DNA of 64,000 bases from Dasypus novemcinctus (Eukaryota > Chordata > Mammalia > Cingulata > Dasypodidae): positions 16,654,940 to 16,718,939 of the forward strand of contig NC_080676.1 in assembly GCF_030445035.2 (NCBI RefSeq), read 5' to 3'. A program made the position numbers and the translations under genes. A model generated the notes under the pieces. It did not search any database and had not been told where the DNA came from. It saw nothing but the letters and a program-made list of their open reading frames with translations. Positions 1 through 11,100 of the stretch are shown here, piece after piece; position 1 is the first letter of the stretch; each line of letters begins with the position of its first letter.

Positions 1-1375
1 AACGACGAGTTCTTCTTCGGCTCAGGATTGCGCGTCCTTCGCGGTGCCGGCCGTCAGCCTGGAGTCCCGGGCCTGTCGCCTGGGGTCAGCGTCTCACTTC
101 TCCCCCACCCTCGGATTAAAGTCTGGGGGTGGCCAGATGCTTGCGGGAGGGTGGCTGGGGGACCCCGGAAGGAGCTCGAGAAAACCGGACACTTCCCAGA
201 CCTGCTCCGGAAGGAAAGTATGAGACGCAAAGGGGATTTTGGTCTGAGAGCATCCGCTTGTGTCAGCTTGTCCTGGCCTGGGACTTCCCCGAGAAGGCAG
301 GGGTTGAGGGTGGAGGAGGGATTTAGCAAAGCTTCTTTCACGGGCTGTGCCAATTTAGGTGACTTCTTAGACTCTGAACAATGGCTGGTATTTCTAGCAA
401 GATTGGAAATGAGTAAGACAGGGCGTCAGAGAGTAGCAGAAGGGGGACACGGAGCCGGAATTTATTTCATCTCTTTGCCTCCCCATCAGGTTTCCTCCCC
501 TGACTCCAAAATGAGGGAGGAGAGAAGATGTTGACTTCTTAAACTAAAGAGGGACCGGTGTGGAGAAAACCCTGGCTAAGGAGAGTACAAACAGGGGCTG
601 CTACACTAATTAATGTAACTTCACAAGCTGTTCTGGGAAGTGTGAAAACTTTCTCCTTGCAATTGCATTAATTAGAGATGCTTCTGGTCGTAAGGAGTTC
701 AACTTTGCAGGCTCTTGCACGTGGCGCCTTTTTTCTCTGTTAACTAGAACTAACAGATGTGGTTGACACATGTCCCCATTTCACTTAACAGCTCAGTAAA
801 TGACATTTAAGGCGGATGGGTCCCGTTGGGTCTCTACTGTGGAGAAAAGGAGAGTTCGCCAAGTGTCCTAAGTGCCAGTACACAAAAGTTCCAAAGTCGG
901 GCCAAATTTAGCCCACCAGACACCCAAAGAAGTCGCCAAGGGACTGATGACTCTTCTGTCCAGGTGGCATTAGGCTTTGTTTGATGGGTGGAGGAATTGG
1001 TCACGTGATTCCACAGGACCGGGAAAAGTTAGGCCACATTGTTGTTAGGTCTCTGCGACTTTGGGAAATTGTGCCATTTTAACTACCTGAACCCAAACTC
1101 CACGAGCAGGGAGCACACGTTTGCATACACACGGACCCAGCTCGATCACCCTCTTCCCTGCACGGAAACGCTCCCTCCCCTCACTCCAGAAACTTCTCTG
1201 TGATTCTAAGAATAGAAGAGCATAATAGGTGTTTTATGGCTTTGACGCAGGGCAATACACCAAAACACCCCCACCCCACCCCCCAGGTGGAACTTGAAGA
1301 AATCCAACCCCGAGGGCCGGGAAAAGGCCGCCTACTTTCCCCGAGGGTCCGCACCAGACAGCGCCGAATACTGAC
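1..1375 (-). other. ZIC4: ZIC4 intron (between fingers 3 and 4), partial
   Basis: The sequence follows the donor GTCAG at 1375-1371 on the minus strand. No frame here encodes the expected EKPF-CEFEGC continuation, so the next exon is left of position 1. The corresponding ZIC1 intron is 1473 bp. The intron is single-copy in appearance and contains an AT-rich homeodomain-type palindromic pair (606-615 and 666-675), described separately. Confidence 0.8.
606..675. promoter_or_regulatory. Paired inverted homeodomain-type sites in a ZIC4 intron
   Basis: CTAATTAATG at 606-615 and CATTAATTAG at 666-675 are exact reverse complements separated by 50 bp. Each contains the TAATTA core bound by many homeodomain factors. 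The pair lies in unique, otherwise mixed-composition intronic DNA next to developmental exons. An enhancer role is inferred only. Confidence 0.35.
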
Positions 1376-1993
1376 CTGTGTGAGTTCGTTTGTGTATTTT
1401 GAGATTTTCTGATCTAGCAAAGACCTTCCCACACCCCGGGAAAGGACAGGGGAAGGGCTTCTCGCCCGTGTGCACACGGATGTGATTTACAAGTTTGTAT
1501 TTGGCTTTGAAGGGCTTGCCCTGGCGCGGACACTCCTCCCAGAAACAGATGTGGTTGGCCTGCTCCGGGCCACCGACGTGCTCCACGGTGACGTGCGTGA
1601 CCAGCTCGTGCATAGTGCTGAAAGTTTTGGAGCAGAGGTGCGGGGCCGCGGGGCTGTCGGCCGCCAGCCACTTGCAGATGAGCTCCTGTTTGATGGGCTG
1701 GCGCATGTAGCGGAAGAAGGCGCCTGGGCCGTGGGGCGCAGCGAGATTCATGGTCAGGTTCACGCCCCCGTAGCCATGCAGGGCGGCGGCAGCTGCCAAG
1801 GCGTCGCTGCGGGCTGCGGCACCCGGGGCGAAGGGCTCGGGCCGCGCGTACATGTCTCCGGGGAGCCCCAGGCTCAGGAGGCCGTTCAAAGGGCGGCTGG
1901 GGGAGGTCTGGGGCGGCTGCTCGTGGAGGCCTGAGAACACCGAGGGGCTGCTGACGGCGGCGAGCTGGGGGCCATGGTGTCCGGAGCTGCTAC
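1376..1993 (-). CDS. ZIC4: ZIC4 coding exon 2 (zinc fingers 1-3), 5' part of a gene running off the left edge
   Basis: This exon encodes residues 24-230 of ZIC4, a nuclear C2H2 zinc-finger transcription factor. Read on the minus strand it starts after a CAG acceptor (1995-1994) and ends before a GTCAG donor (1375). It completes a serine codon split with the upstream exon and ends in phase 1 after the first base of the glycine codon of THTG, exactly as in ZIC1. Visible features are an alanine-rich stretch near residues 87-94, the [17 protein letters not shown] block before finger 1, and three fingers: C130/C144/H157/H162, C173/C178/H194/H198 and C206/C211/H224/H228. Finger 1 has the wide cysteine spacing typical of ZIC proteins. 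[11 protein letters not shown]-type paralogue differences (PEQANH, PRQGKP and CKWLAAD, where ZIC1 has PEQSNH, PREGKP and CKWIEPE) identify ZIC4. Fingers 4-5 and the C-terminus are not found in 1-1375, so they must lie outside the window. Confidence 0.95.
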
Positions 1994-2749
1994 CTGTTGT
2001 CGAGACAAACAGCGCGCGTAAGAACCGGTGGCATGAGCGGCACGGTTCACCCGGTGGAGGATGGGGATGGGGACATAGCCAGCCCAACCCAACCGCTCCC
2101 TCTGCGGTCAGCCCCGGGACCTGGAGCCAGGCCGCGGCGGCGGCAGCGAACCCGCTGGACAGCGAGAGGCCAAGTCCTTCCGCCACCGTCCCGCTTGGCG
2201 GCGGTTCGGTAGAGCCGCGCCAGGAGCAGGAGAGCGTTGGTGGCGGCGGGGTAGGCGCAAGGGGCAGGGGGATGCCCGAGGCTGAGTCTCTGGTGTGCTG
2301 GGGGCCGTCAGGGCTCTGCTCCGGAGGGGTCCGACCTGCACCCTGGGCGCGCTTCGGCGACCAACTAACTCCCCGGGGCGCACACGGTCGCGGCGCCCTG
2401 CGAGGGACTGGAGGTGATGAAAGTGGTCATGGTGGAGGTGGTGAAGGTGGAAGTGGTGGTGGCGCTGAAGCCCCCCGACCAAATACACTGATGCCGGCGC
2501 CTGGCTTGACTGGGAGAGGGCTGCCTGCTGCATCCCGACAGAAGCTCCCCAGAGCTGCCTGCGCCGGGCTGCTCACAGCAGTCACCTGACAGCTGGGAGG
2601 GGAAAGAACCACCACACACAAAACTTTTGCAAAGTTTCCCCCCTTCAGTGCTGGGGTTTTGGCTCCCTCCCCCTTTGGTCTTTAAGGCGTGCATGAAATC
2701 CCGTAAGCTAGAGACCGCAACTGCGCGCGTGAGGGAGTGAATAGAGATT

Positions 2750-2870
2750 CCGGGACGTGGCCGGGGCCCGCAGAGAAGAACAATCGCCCAGGTCCCCCAT
2801 TGGCCGGTGGCCGGGCTCGACGTCAGCAATGACAGGTCTCACCGCACGCGCGCGCGCGCACACAGCCACT
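2750..2870. promoter_or_regulatory. Candidate internal ZIC4 promoter: inverted CCAAT, CRE-like site and alternating CG tract
   Basis: Within the CpG-rich part of the ZIC4 intron, ATTGG (2799-2803, a CCAAT box on the minus strand) is followed by GACGTCAG (2820-2827, CRE-like) and by an alternating purine-pyrimidine GC/AC tract (2844-2865) able to adopt Z-DNA. A minus-strand start from here would read through the ZIC4 exon at 1376-1993, whose frame is open upstream to about 2186. No TATA box is seen. Transcription from here is inference. Confidence 0.35.
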
Positions 2871-5286
2871 AGCAGAACTGTTCCATCCCCCACCCCCAGC
2901 CCCTGTCACGCTTCTACTGCTCATGCGCTCTGACCCGGACCCCGAGGCTTCGTTTCTCCCCCTGCGCCACCCCGCCTGCTCTCCCCAAAGCGGTGTGGGC
3001 CAGCTTCTCCTCCAGGTTTCAGGAAGTGAGCCGGCCCGGGGTTTGCCTCCACTCACTGAGACTCGGAGGTGGGGAGCGGGGCGCGCTGCGTCGCACGTAG
3101 CGCCCCGGGGAGCCGATCCGCTCACCCTGCACGGTGCGGGCCGACGGGCTCCCGCGCGCTGGGATGATGGCCTGCTCGTCCCGGAAACCGGGAAGACACC
3201 GAGGCAGGGAGCGAGGGATGGGAAGATGCCCCAGACAAGGCGGCGGGGAACGGAGGGAGAAGCAGTAGGCTAGTGACCCTTGAACCTAATTGTATTGCCT
3301 CGACTGCTCCGAAATCCCTCTTTCCCAAGGTCTTTCATTTCCTCTTTCTCCCCCCGCATTCTTTTTATCCTCCCTCCCTTGCCACCAGACCTCGCCTTCC
3401 TACTTGGATTCTTTCTTCTCCCCTTCTCCTCCCTTGCTCCCCCCTCCCCTCACTCCTCCGCGCTCAGGCCTCGCAGGCCCCTCTTCCCCCGTGCGTGGGG
3501 GGCTCAGGGTCGCGCGCACCTCAGAATCAGTCACTGGCCTGAGCCAGAAATGGGCCGAGCCGGAGTTAGGCCTGGGGGAGGTTGGCCTCGAACTCACCCC
3601 AAGCCCTCCTGATAGGGCCCGAGAACCTTCCCAGCCACAAACTGCACCGCCCCGCGGGCCGCGCGGCCAAAGAAACAAAGGCGAGGGAGGCGCAGCGAGG
3701 GCGAGCAGGTCCTTGCCCCGGCACTGCGCGCCCCGAACACCTGCAGACCTAGGGCCCTGAATTCCGCACGCCGCCGCCCGTCGCGGCCTCTGGGAAAGGG
3801 GGTTTAGGAGGGACTGCCACTCTCAGTTCCCGCCACTTGTTGCCCGCGGGACGAGTGTCTGCTTTCCTCCTTTCGTGCCTCTGCAAGGAGCGGACGCGAC
3901 TTTTCCCCGCCCGGGCTCTGAACGTGCCTGTGGCTTTCCCGGCCTGCGAGCTCCCTCCCCCGGGACACCCTCCCGGGCTGCGGGCGCCACGGGGGGGAAG
4001 CGGCGGGGGGCAGGGGTCGGTCAAAAAAAAACTTCAGTTCTGGCCAGTCGAGTGTGGCGTAAACAGGGGGAGTGTCCTTTGTCTGCGGGGACCGGCTGGG
4101 GCCGGCTGCACAGTCTTGCGATTTAAAGGGCCTCTGGCCCAGACCCCTGCCTTGTTCGCGGTAGCTGCAAACGCCGGCGCAAGTGCTGCCGCCTCCCTGG
4201 AAGCAGTAGAGAGCTCCTCCACAGCAGAGAAGGGCTTGGAATTTTAAGACTTAAGTAAATGACCCCGTACCCCACCAGCAGAGGAGGAAAGTTGGGCAGA
4301 CTACAAGGAATTCTGGCTCAGAATTGAATGAGCCGCCCCTTCTCCCCACGCTCAGAGGCAAGGACTGTTCTTTTACATTTCCTGGCCCGTAAATAAAAAC
4401 TTACTTTACATTAAAAAAAAATAACGCACTTATTTTAAATGTTTGGCATGTTCTTTGAGGCTTTCTCCGTTTACTTCATTGTTGCCCGCTTGGGCGCTCT
4501 CTGTGGCTCACTTGAGCGAGGGATTAACTTCCTTCGGCTTACACAAGTCCGGATCTTTCTGCTGCTGGCGCCGGAAGAGGTTAGGCACCGCTACAGAGAG
4601 ATGCCGCGTAAGCATTTTGAAAAAATAAAGTCCGAGGAGAGCATTGGATATTTGGAACCCCTTTGCTTCTGAAACCAGAGGCTTCCACACAGCAGTTTTG
4701 ACACCAGACTTGGGGGATTTGTCTCCTTTTCTAGCTTTAACACCCCCCCCCCCGCTTCCTCACTTTTCGGGGCTCCCCCTTTAATCAGATTGCTAGCTAG
4801 TCCCCGGCAGGGTTTTCTCTTTTTCGAAGCACTCGCCAGGTCTGGTCTCTAGCGAAGTGTCCCCATGTCCCAGTGAGTAGTTTCAAGTTTCCCCACCGTG
4901 CAGGTGTCGCTTACACCATGCAGTTGTCTAGGAGAGTCCGGGTTAAATCCACGGAGAACTCCAATTTCTTATTTCACGAAAAAACAAAAAACAAAATAAA
5001 AAACGAACGGGCTTCTCTCTGGGACCCCTGGTTCAACTATTTTTCCTATCCTTTCCTCAACTCCCAGCTTTGTCAACTTCCGCCTTGGCACTAGGCCCTA
5101 AGTGGGAGACACTTTTGCAATAGTCCTGCAATTAAAATATTCTTTCTTCCACCTGAACCTAGGTGATTTACAACAGACTGTTCAGAATGTTTGACAAACC
5201 CATCATCCACTTTAACTTCCATTAATGCTCTGATTCACACCAAAATCTATCTTTTAAACTTCACTCAAGAGCTTGAGTAACAGTAC

Positions 5287-5490
5287 AGAGCAGGAGTTCT
5301 TAAACCGTTTTAGGCTGTGGGCTCCTTTGGGAGCTTGGTAAAGCTGGTGAACACTTAATAATCCTGTGGGTTGTTTTGTTTCTTCCCACAGTCATAACGG
5401 AAGAAAACATTAACTTCCAATTAGAAGGTAGAAAAAATAAAGATGCAGTTTTCCCCATCCAAGTTCATGGATCCCTTGTACTTTAAACAA
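5287..5490 (+). mobile_element. MER1-type hAT (Charlie-like) DNA transposon remnant
   Basis: The segment starts with CAGGAGTTCTTAAAC, close to the CAGGGGTTCTTAA terminus of MER1-type hAT elements. It runs through remembered consensus blocks around CATAACGGAAGAAAAC, AATAAAGATGCAGTTTT and CCATCCAAGTTCATGGATCC. The other terminus is not clear. It is one of the few recognisable transposons in the first 34 kb. Confidence 0.5.
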
Positions 5491-8037
5491 CTGGCTCTGT
5501 GGACTCTGGGGTTAAGAAGTAGAGGTTTAATATACATGAACTGTTAATATATTACACACCCTCTGTTATTAACTTTGCCCTTGAAAAGCTTTGAACATGT
5601 GTATGGCTCTCGGTGCCAGCAGCCAAAGGGCAGACACATCTGATTCAGCCAAAATTACAGGCAGTAGCCTGGCCCCATGGAGCTCCTTCCCAGATTCAGT
5701 CTTCCCTTGAAGTGCAGAAAACATCTGGTCCCACCCTGGGAAGATGATTCTTGAGGAGTCAAGGGTCAGTTGGCCTGCATGTCATGAGGTTGCCCCGGTC
5801 CTTGCAAGTTGCCTGGAATCAAGTGGTCCATACTTTGGTTGGCTCAACTCAGCTATGGAGCCGGGCATTCTCCCAGGGGGACAGTTCCCCAGAACAGCTA
5901 TAGGAAGAACCCCTCCCCCACCTTGTTACCCACTAATAGACAGGGAAACTTGGGTAATCCACATAAAGGTTTTCGAGGAGTATCTTTGAAATAAGTTCCA
6001 AAGCAGTGACCAGCTAACCACAGATGACAGGTGGGGCACCAATGTCTGGGAGGCACGTTTGAATCTCCAGAGGGGACCCCTTGAGGGTTCAGTGCCCAAA
6101 GAGCAAGAAACCAGGGCTTCAGGGACTACCCAATTGGGCAGGCTGATGATGTCTACTTCAGAGTTCCTCAGAATTTTTCTTTCAGCAAGTTCTCTTGACA
6201 CCACCTGCCCCAACACTAAACGCTTGGCTGGAGCATTCTCTTCCTAACCATGCCTGGGATTATGGCATCATTGAGTCCATTTTCCCGCTCAATTTTCAGA
6301 GAAAAATTGCATCTTGCTGCCCAGAGATCATTGGCAGACATCAAAAAGGAGTATCCGGGGCTTTCAGGGAGGCCTGTTTGGGTCAGATTCTACTACCAAA
6401 CCCCAAACAGTGCTACTTGCCTTGGCCCTGCCACATCCCTGTTTTGGGACTCTGCAAACCAATGCCTAGAAGCAGGCCCCATGCAACTTTATTCACCCCA
6501 GCCAAGCCAATGTAGTGAAATAATCTACGGTGGTTTTCTAATCTACTTTGTAGAAATGAAACCGTTGTTGACCCTACCATTTGCCAGAACTCCTCACATC
6601 CCTGGCTCAAATGGGGGAATGTCTGCCCTCTCTCCCCTGGAAAAGAAAGAAATGGGGGAGATCTTGGATCAGTAGCTACGCTATTTTTCAATTTGATATC
6701 TTAAGCAATGCAAAATGATGATTATCTGCTGTATGTTGCGCCCAGAGCAGGATATCAGAAGCTAAGGGTTATCGTGCAGAGCTTGGTCAAGCACAAACCT
6801 TTTTCAGAGCAGTAGTCTAAATATTCTGCACCTAGATCTACAGTCACTTGCTCAGTCCTTTCTTTCCCCTTTTCTGGCAGGGTTATCCAAAATAAGGAGC
6901 AAATCTTTCCTAAGCTATTCAGAGACAGACTTTAGGATTCCTGCGGTGGGAGGTCATCTATCTATAGTCTCATGAAAAGAAATAACTTGAGCCCCAGGAG
7001 CCTGCTTGTCCAATCCCAAACTGTACAAAGAGATGAGATCCTACAGAATTTTAAAGATGAGGAAGGATATTCCATCCATTTGCTATGGAAGTTTGGGCTT
7101 TACTCACCATCAATGGAAGAAAATACACTTGACTAGAATTTAATTTCTAAGCATGGGTTCTGGAAAAATGCCTTTTGATGAACAATTAAGAAATATGGCT
7201 AAAGGATCTTCTAGAACAGCATTAAGGAATCAAAACAACTGAATAACCTCATCTCTCCAGAGAATTCTGCCATCAACCCATTCTTAAATAATGAAAGAGA
7301 GAGACTTCCTGAATTGTCCACTTAACTTTTGTTAAGAAGGGTACTTTGCCTGGCAATAATGGAACATCTTTGGAGGCAACCGTCAGCTGGTGGTGTAGTT
7401 CAAACGAGGGAAACGAGACGCCTGGAAGGGAAAACACTCAACCCTAAATCATATGCTTATTCTAAATGGAATATTAAATTAAATTCTGCACAATGAAGGT
7501 ATTCCTGACAGAGCGGCTGTCAGTCACTCCTTTTCAGACACTGCATTGTGGAAACATTGTCTCGGCCACATTGCAGAAGGCTGGTGTCCCTGGTAAAGAT
7601 GATGCATACCATGTAAACCCCATCACCAAGATCAAAGTCTGTTCCTTTCATGGAAGCCAATACATGTCAAACCTCATTCCAATCAAATCGTCCGGAAATG
7701 AATTCAAGATGAATATGTCATAGAGTAATGTGACAGTGGCACTGCAGAAGGTCAGGGGTGGTTGTTTCAATGAGAGTCGTCAAATATTACTTCTAGAACG
7801 TCCAGATGAGTAGGCATGGAGGGGGATTAGTCGGCTGCTGGTGGGATGTTGTGTAGCTGATTTGTGTGCAAATGCATCAAACACCAAAGTGTTGTTTTAA
7901 CTTGTGTCGAACTCAGTAAATACCGTCAAACTCATAGCCCATCATGACAGAACTTCCAACCAACCAAACACACACACACAGTGAGGGGGGAGAGAGAGAG
8001 ACTTCAACAAACCAATATTCAAAGGATTTAAACTTAC

Positions 8038-8107
8038 TTGAGTCTTTCAGGGTGTTTCGGTAAAGTCGTAATCTTTTCCGCACAACCAAGGAGGTTTTGT
8101 ATCTCAT
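8038..8107 (-). CDS. ZIC4: ZIC4 coding exon 1 (start codon exon)
   Basis: A 70-nt coding segment on the minus strand encodes the first 23 residues, beginning MRYKTSLVVRKRLRLYRNTL, plus one base of the next codon. This matches the remembered N-terminus of human ZIC4 with two differences (V for M at residue 9, D for E at residue 22). It ends at a strong donor, GTAAGT (8037-8032). Joining its final A to the GT that opens the exon at 1993 gives a run of five serines followed by GHHGP, as in human ZIC4, which fixes both splice sites. Upstream, CCAAACAG (8130-8123) after a pyrimidine-rich tract is a good acceptor, so the exon probably spans 8038-8122 with 15 nt of 5' UTR. A noncoding first exon should therefore lie further right, towards ZIC1. 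The basic RKRLRLYR stretch is a visible feature of this N-terminus; its role is not shown by the sequence. Confidence 0.93.
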
Positions 8108-8122
8108 TTTCTGACTCTGAGG
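8108..8122 (-). other. ZIC4: Predicted ZIC4 5' UTR part of the start exon
   Basis: Fifteen bases between a CAG acceptor (AG at 8124-8123) and the ZIC4 ATG. The frame stays open upstream to about 8152, but the only start-like codon there is GTG, so the ATG at 8107 is the natural start. The acceptor implies at least one further upstream noncoding exon, which I could not place. Confidence 0.6.
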
Positions 8123-11100
8123 CTGTTTGGAAATAAAAGGGGAAACAGTCACTAATTAAACAATTTCATAGCTGATCGTGTGGCCCTGAATGTATGAATG
8201 AAAGAAGATATGTTGGTCTGAAGAGGGTCTGTCAACCTTTCCTTGATCATTTTCAAATGTGGACGCTAAGGACTCTGCTGGGAACTGCACACATTTATTG
8301 CAAAAATATATATCCTGATAAAAATGACACTGATATTAAGAACTGTAATTCATCGACTAGACTTTTATCGAAACTCACTTTGTGTGGTTCTCCTTTGCAG
8401 GTGGAATTAAGCTCCCCTTTCAGGTAGTGATCAAAAATCTCAAACTTCTAGTATTTGAATTTGTTCTCCAAGAAGCCTCATTTAAAAATATTAGTTGCTT
8501 CTAATGTGATTTACCAGGGCGGTGGAGGGCCACTGTACTCTGGGAAATTACAAGTTAAAAAGTTAAGTTTGAGTCTTGGGACAGACTCAATTTCTACGAA
8601 GCTTTGCACACCCTGTTCTGCTCTGTGATAGTACGGAATCCCCTAACCTCTATGATTCTCTACCTCCACCCCCCCACCTCCATCCCCCCTCGCCAACCAT
8701 TTGGGATCCATCACTGGTGGATTTTTAAAAGTTAATATAAAATTCACCAGATTCTTTTAGAAGTTATCACTTTCATCATTTAGTCCTGTTTTCCCCCTTT
8801 CTTAGTTGAGAAGGTCAGAAGCAACACCTTCCTCAGATATTTGTGCTCCCTTTTAGATTCAGCCTGGGGATAGAGCTACCAAGATAAAACTTTGGACATT
8901 GAAAAGCCTGTCCTTAAAACCATTCTGGGGACCTCTGCTTCCATCAGGAAAGATCGGAGGCGGCGCAGCAGCCAAACAGAGGCAATCCACCCAGTCCCGA
9001 CCGTCAATTTAGCCTAGAAAGACAAACAGTTATTGAAAACGTCCCAGGCTGGACAAACACAGCCAGCCCTCTGTCAATGAGGACGTCTGCCCATCTTGAC
9101 ACTAGAGCTCACAGAACAAGCAGTTGTTTAACTTGTTGAACCACAGGCCAAATCCAAGTGGGGCTCTGCTATCTCAAAGGGTTTCCAGTTCTCTATGCTA
9201 CAAGCTCTCTTTTTTTCCTCCCGAACCCAGGTTGGAACTCGCTTGGCTGCTTTCACCCTTTCTTCCCTTCTTTTCTAGGTCCGAGTCCGGGGTGCACTCA
9301 CCTTTTCCCAGAGGGTTTTTATTTATTTTCAATTCTTTCTAACCAAATAGCATCCTTCCCCAAAGGTAATAAGTTCCTCGCGTAAATCAGGAAAGAAAGG
9401 AGGTTCAACTTTGCCTCACCACAGAAGGGCCGTGTGCTGGGTGTCCTCGCTCTGAAATTCCCTCATGGCAGGATGTCGGGCACAGGAAAATCCTGGTTGG
9501 TTGGAGCTAATAGAATTGATGTTTTTGCTTCCAAGGGAAATGGGTGTGGGGTTCCATAGAGACCTCGGTTCACCCACAATGCTGCCCGCTGCCCCCGTGG
9601 CCGTCTATGAGGCCTGGGTCACTTCTCCTCCCAGGTCCTGGCAGCCCTTTGTGCATTATAAACCACAGGCATGCGAAGGAGTGAGGCAGAGGCTGCCTGG
9701 GTAGGCAGTGGGACCTTAAGCTGCCCTCTGTAGCGGGCGTGCCCATCGCAGAGCCTGTGGGAAGCCAGGGGAAACATTTTCTCCTGTGGTTCCAACTCCA
9801 CACCACTTAGCGAGCCAGTCACCTAGTGGAGGGAGGGCTGAGAGAATTTGGGGGCAGTCACTGGCCACGACCTTAAGTCCCCACAAGGCTTGGGGTGTAG
9901 GAGGCAGCGAAAGGCCTCCACTTGATTTCCCCCACATGCTCACTCAAACAGTCTCCCCACACCAGCTGCGACCACCGAATCATCTTTGGGTACTGCCTTC
10001 CTGTCCCCAACTGGGGAAGGAAAAAGGGTGCCATTGCGCCCCAGTGATTGATCGAGCTAGGCGAGAGCCAAGAAGGAGGGGCTTTGGGTATAGGCGCGAG
10101 GCACCAGTTTTCTTTGCCGGGTCGCCAAGGCTGCTGGTTGTGGCGCCGCCCTTGCCGGCAAGCGCCTAGCCTAGGTCAGAGGTCACCAGCAGGCCGCTTC
10201 CCAAGCCCGCGACTTCAGGACCCGAGCCCTCCACTCTGCTCCACACTGATTTAGCGGCTAACCAGCGGGACCCGAGCGCTGCAAAGGGCGTGCTCGCTTC
10301 TCCACCACGGCTCGGCCTGGGCGCTGGGCAGAGCAGGGGCAGCTGAAGGCTGGCGAGGAACTCTCGAGCTGGGACAGAAACCGTCTCCTGGCCTCTGCCC
10401 ACGGCTTGCTGTAGCCCACTGCAGCCCACACGGCCCGGGCCACCCTCGCCTCAAACCCCGGGAACTGGGGTGGCGAGGCTGGGCTGTTTGTTCCTGCTCC
10501 CTCAGGGCGCGGAGCTAGGGTGGCCTCAGCTCAGGGCTGGGGGCTGGATGACTTCGGGGGTCCAGGGTAGCGTCCGCAGCAAGGGATGGCCTGAAGGCCA
10601 ACGCGGGCATTTAATCTTCCCTTTAACCGCTTCCTTCTCCCCTCCTCCCCTCTCCCCTAACTTGTGGGTAACTGAGGTCGTGGAAGGGAAGGTGCTGCAG
10701 CTGTGTGGGTCGCTGCAAGGCCAATACTGTCGGAAAGAGGGGGAGAAATATGACCTTGGAATCCAAAGGGAATTTCCTGCAGACAGGGCCGGCGGAGGTG
10801 CAGCCTGTCAACACCCCCGCTCCATTCCTAAGGCCTCGCAGGTTCCCGACTGTTCCCCTGGGCCTTTCATCACCCCCAAACTTCCCGGTCAAGCCTTTGA
10901 GGCTCCAGTCACAGCCCGATTCTGGTCTTTCCTCACTTCGCCCAAATTTCTAGTCCTCTTGAGACTGGGGTCGTGCCCAGTGATGGAGGCGGACGAGGCC
11001 TGCTCCCCCGAGAGCTAGTCCCAGCCCTCGTGCGCATCCCGGAGGCAGAAATCCCAGCGGCGAACCAGCGGTCGGCGGCACGAAGAGAGCGAATGCCTGG

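Larger units (their letters stand above)
1994..8037 (-). other. ZIC4: ZIC4 intron 1 of the coding region (6.0 kb)
   Basis: The intron is bounded by GTAAGT at 8037 and ACAACAG ending at 1994, both on the minus strand. Its left 2.3 kb (about 1994-4250) is CpG-rich and continuous with the exon. The rest is AT-richer and holds one MER1-type hAT remnant (about 5287-5490) and no convincing coding sequence. Several open frames of 60-150 codons occur but show no family resemblance. Confidence 0.85.

Noticed and set aside
1-1375. Remaining ZIC4 exons (fingers 4-5)
   Set aside because: Looked for the EKPF-CEFEGC coding sequence on the minus strand and did not find it, so these exons are outside the window.
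8108-8152. Upstream in-frame extension of the ZIC4 N-terminus
   Set aside because: The apparent start at 8152 is GTG, and a splice acceptor interrupts the stretch at 8123. The ATG at 8107 matches the known ZIC4 N-terminus.
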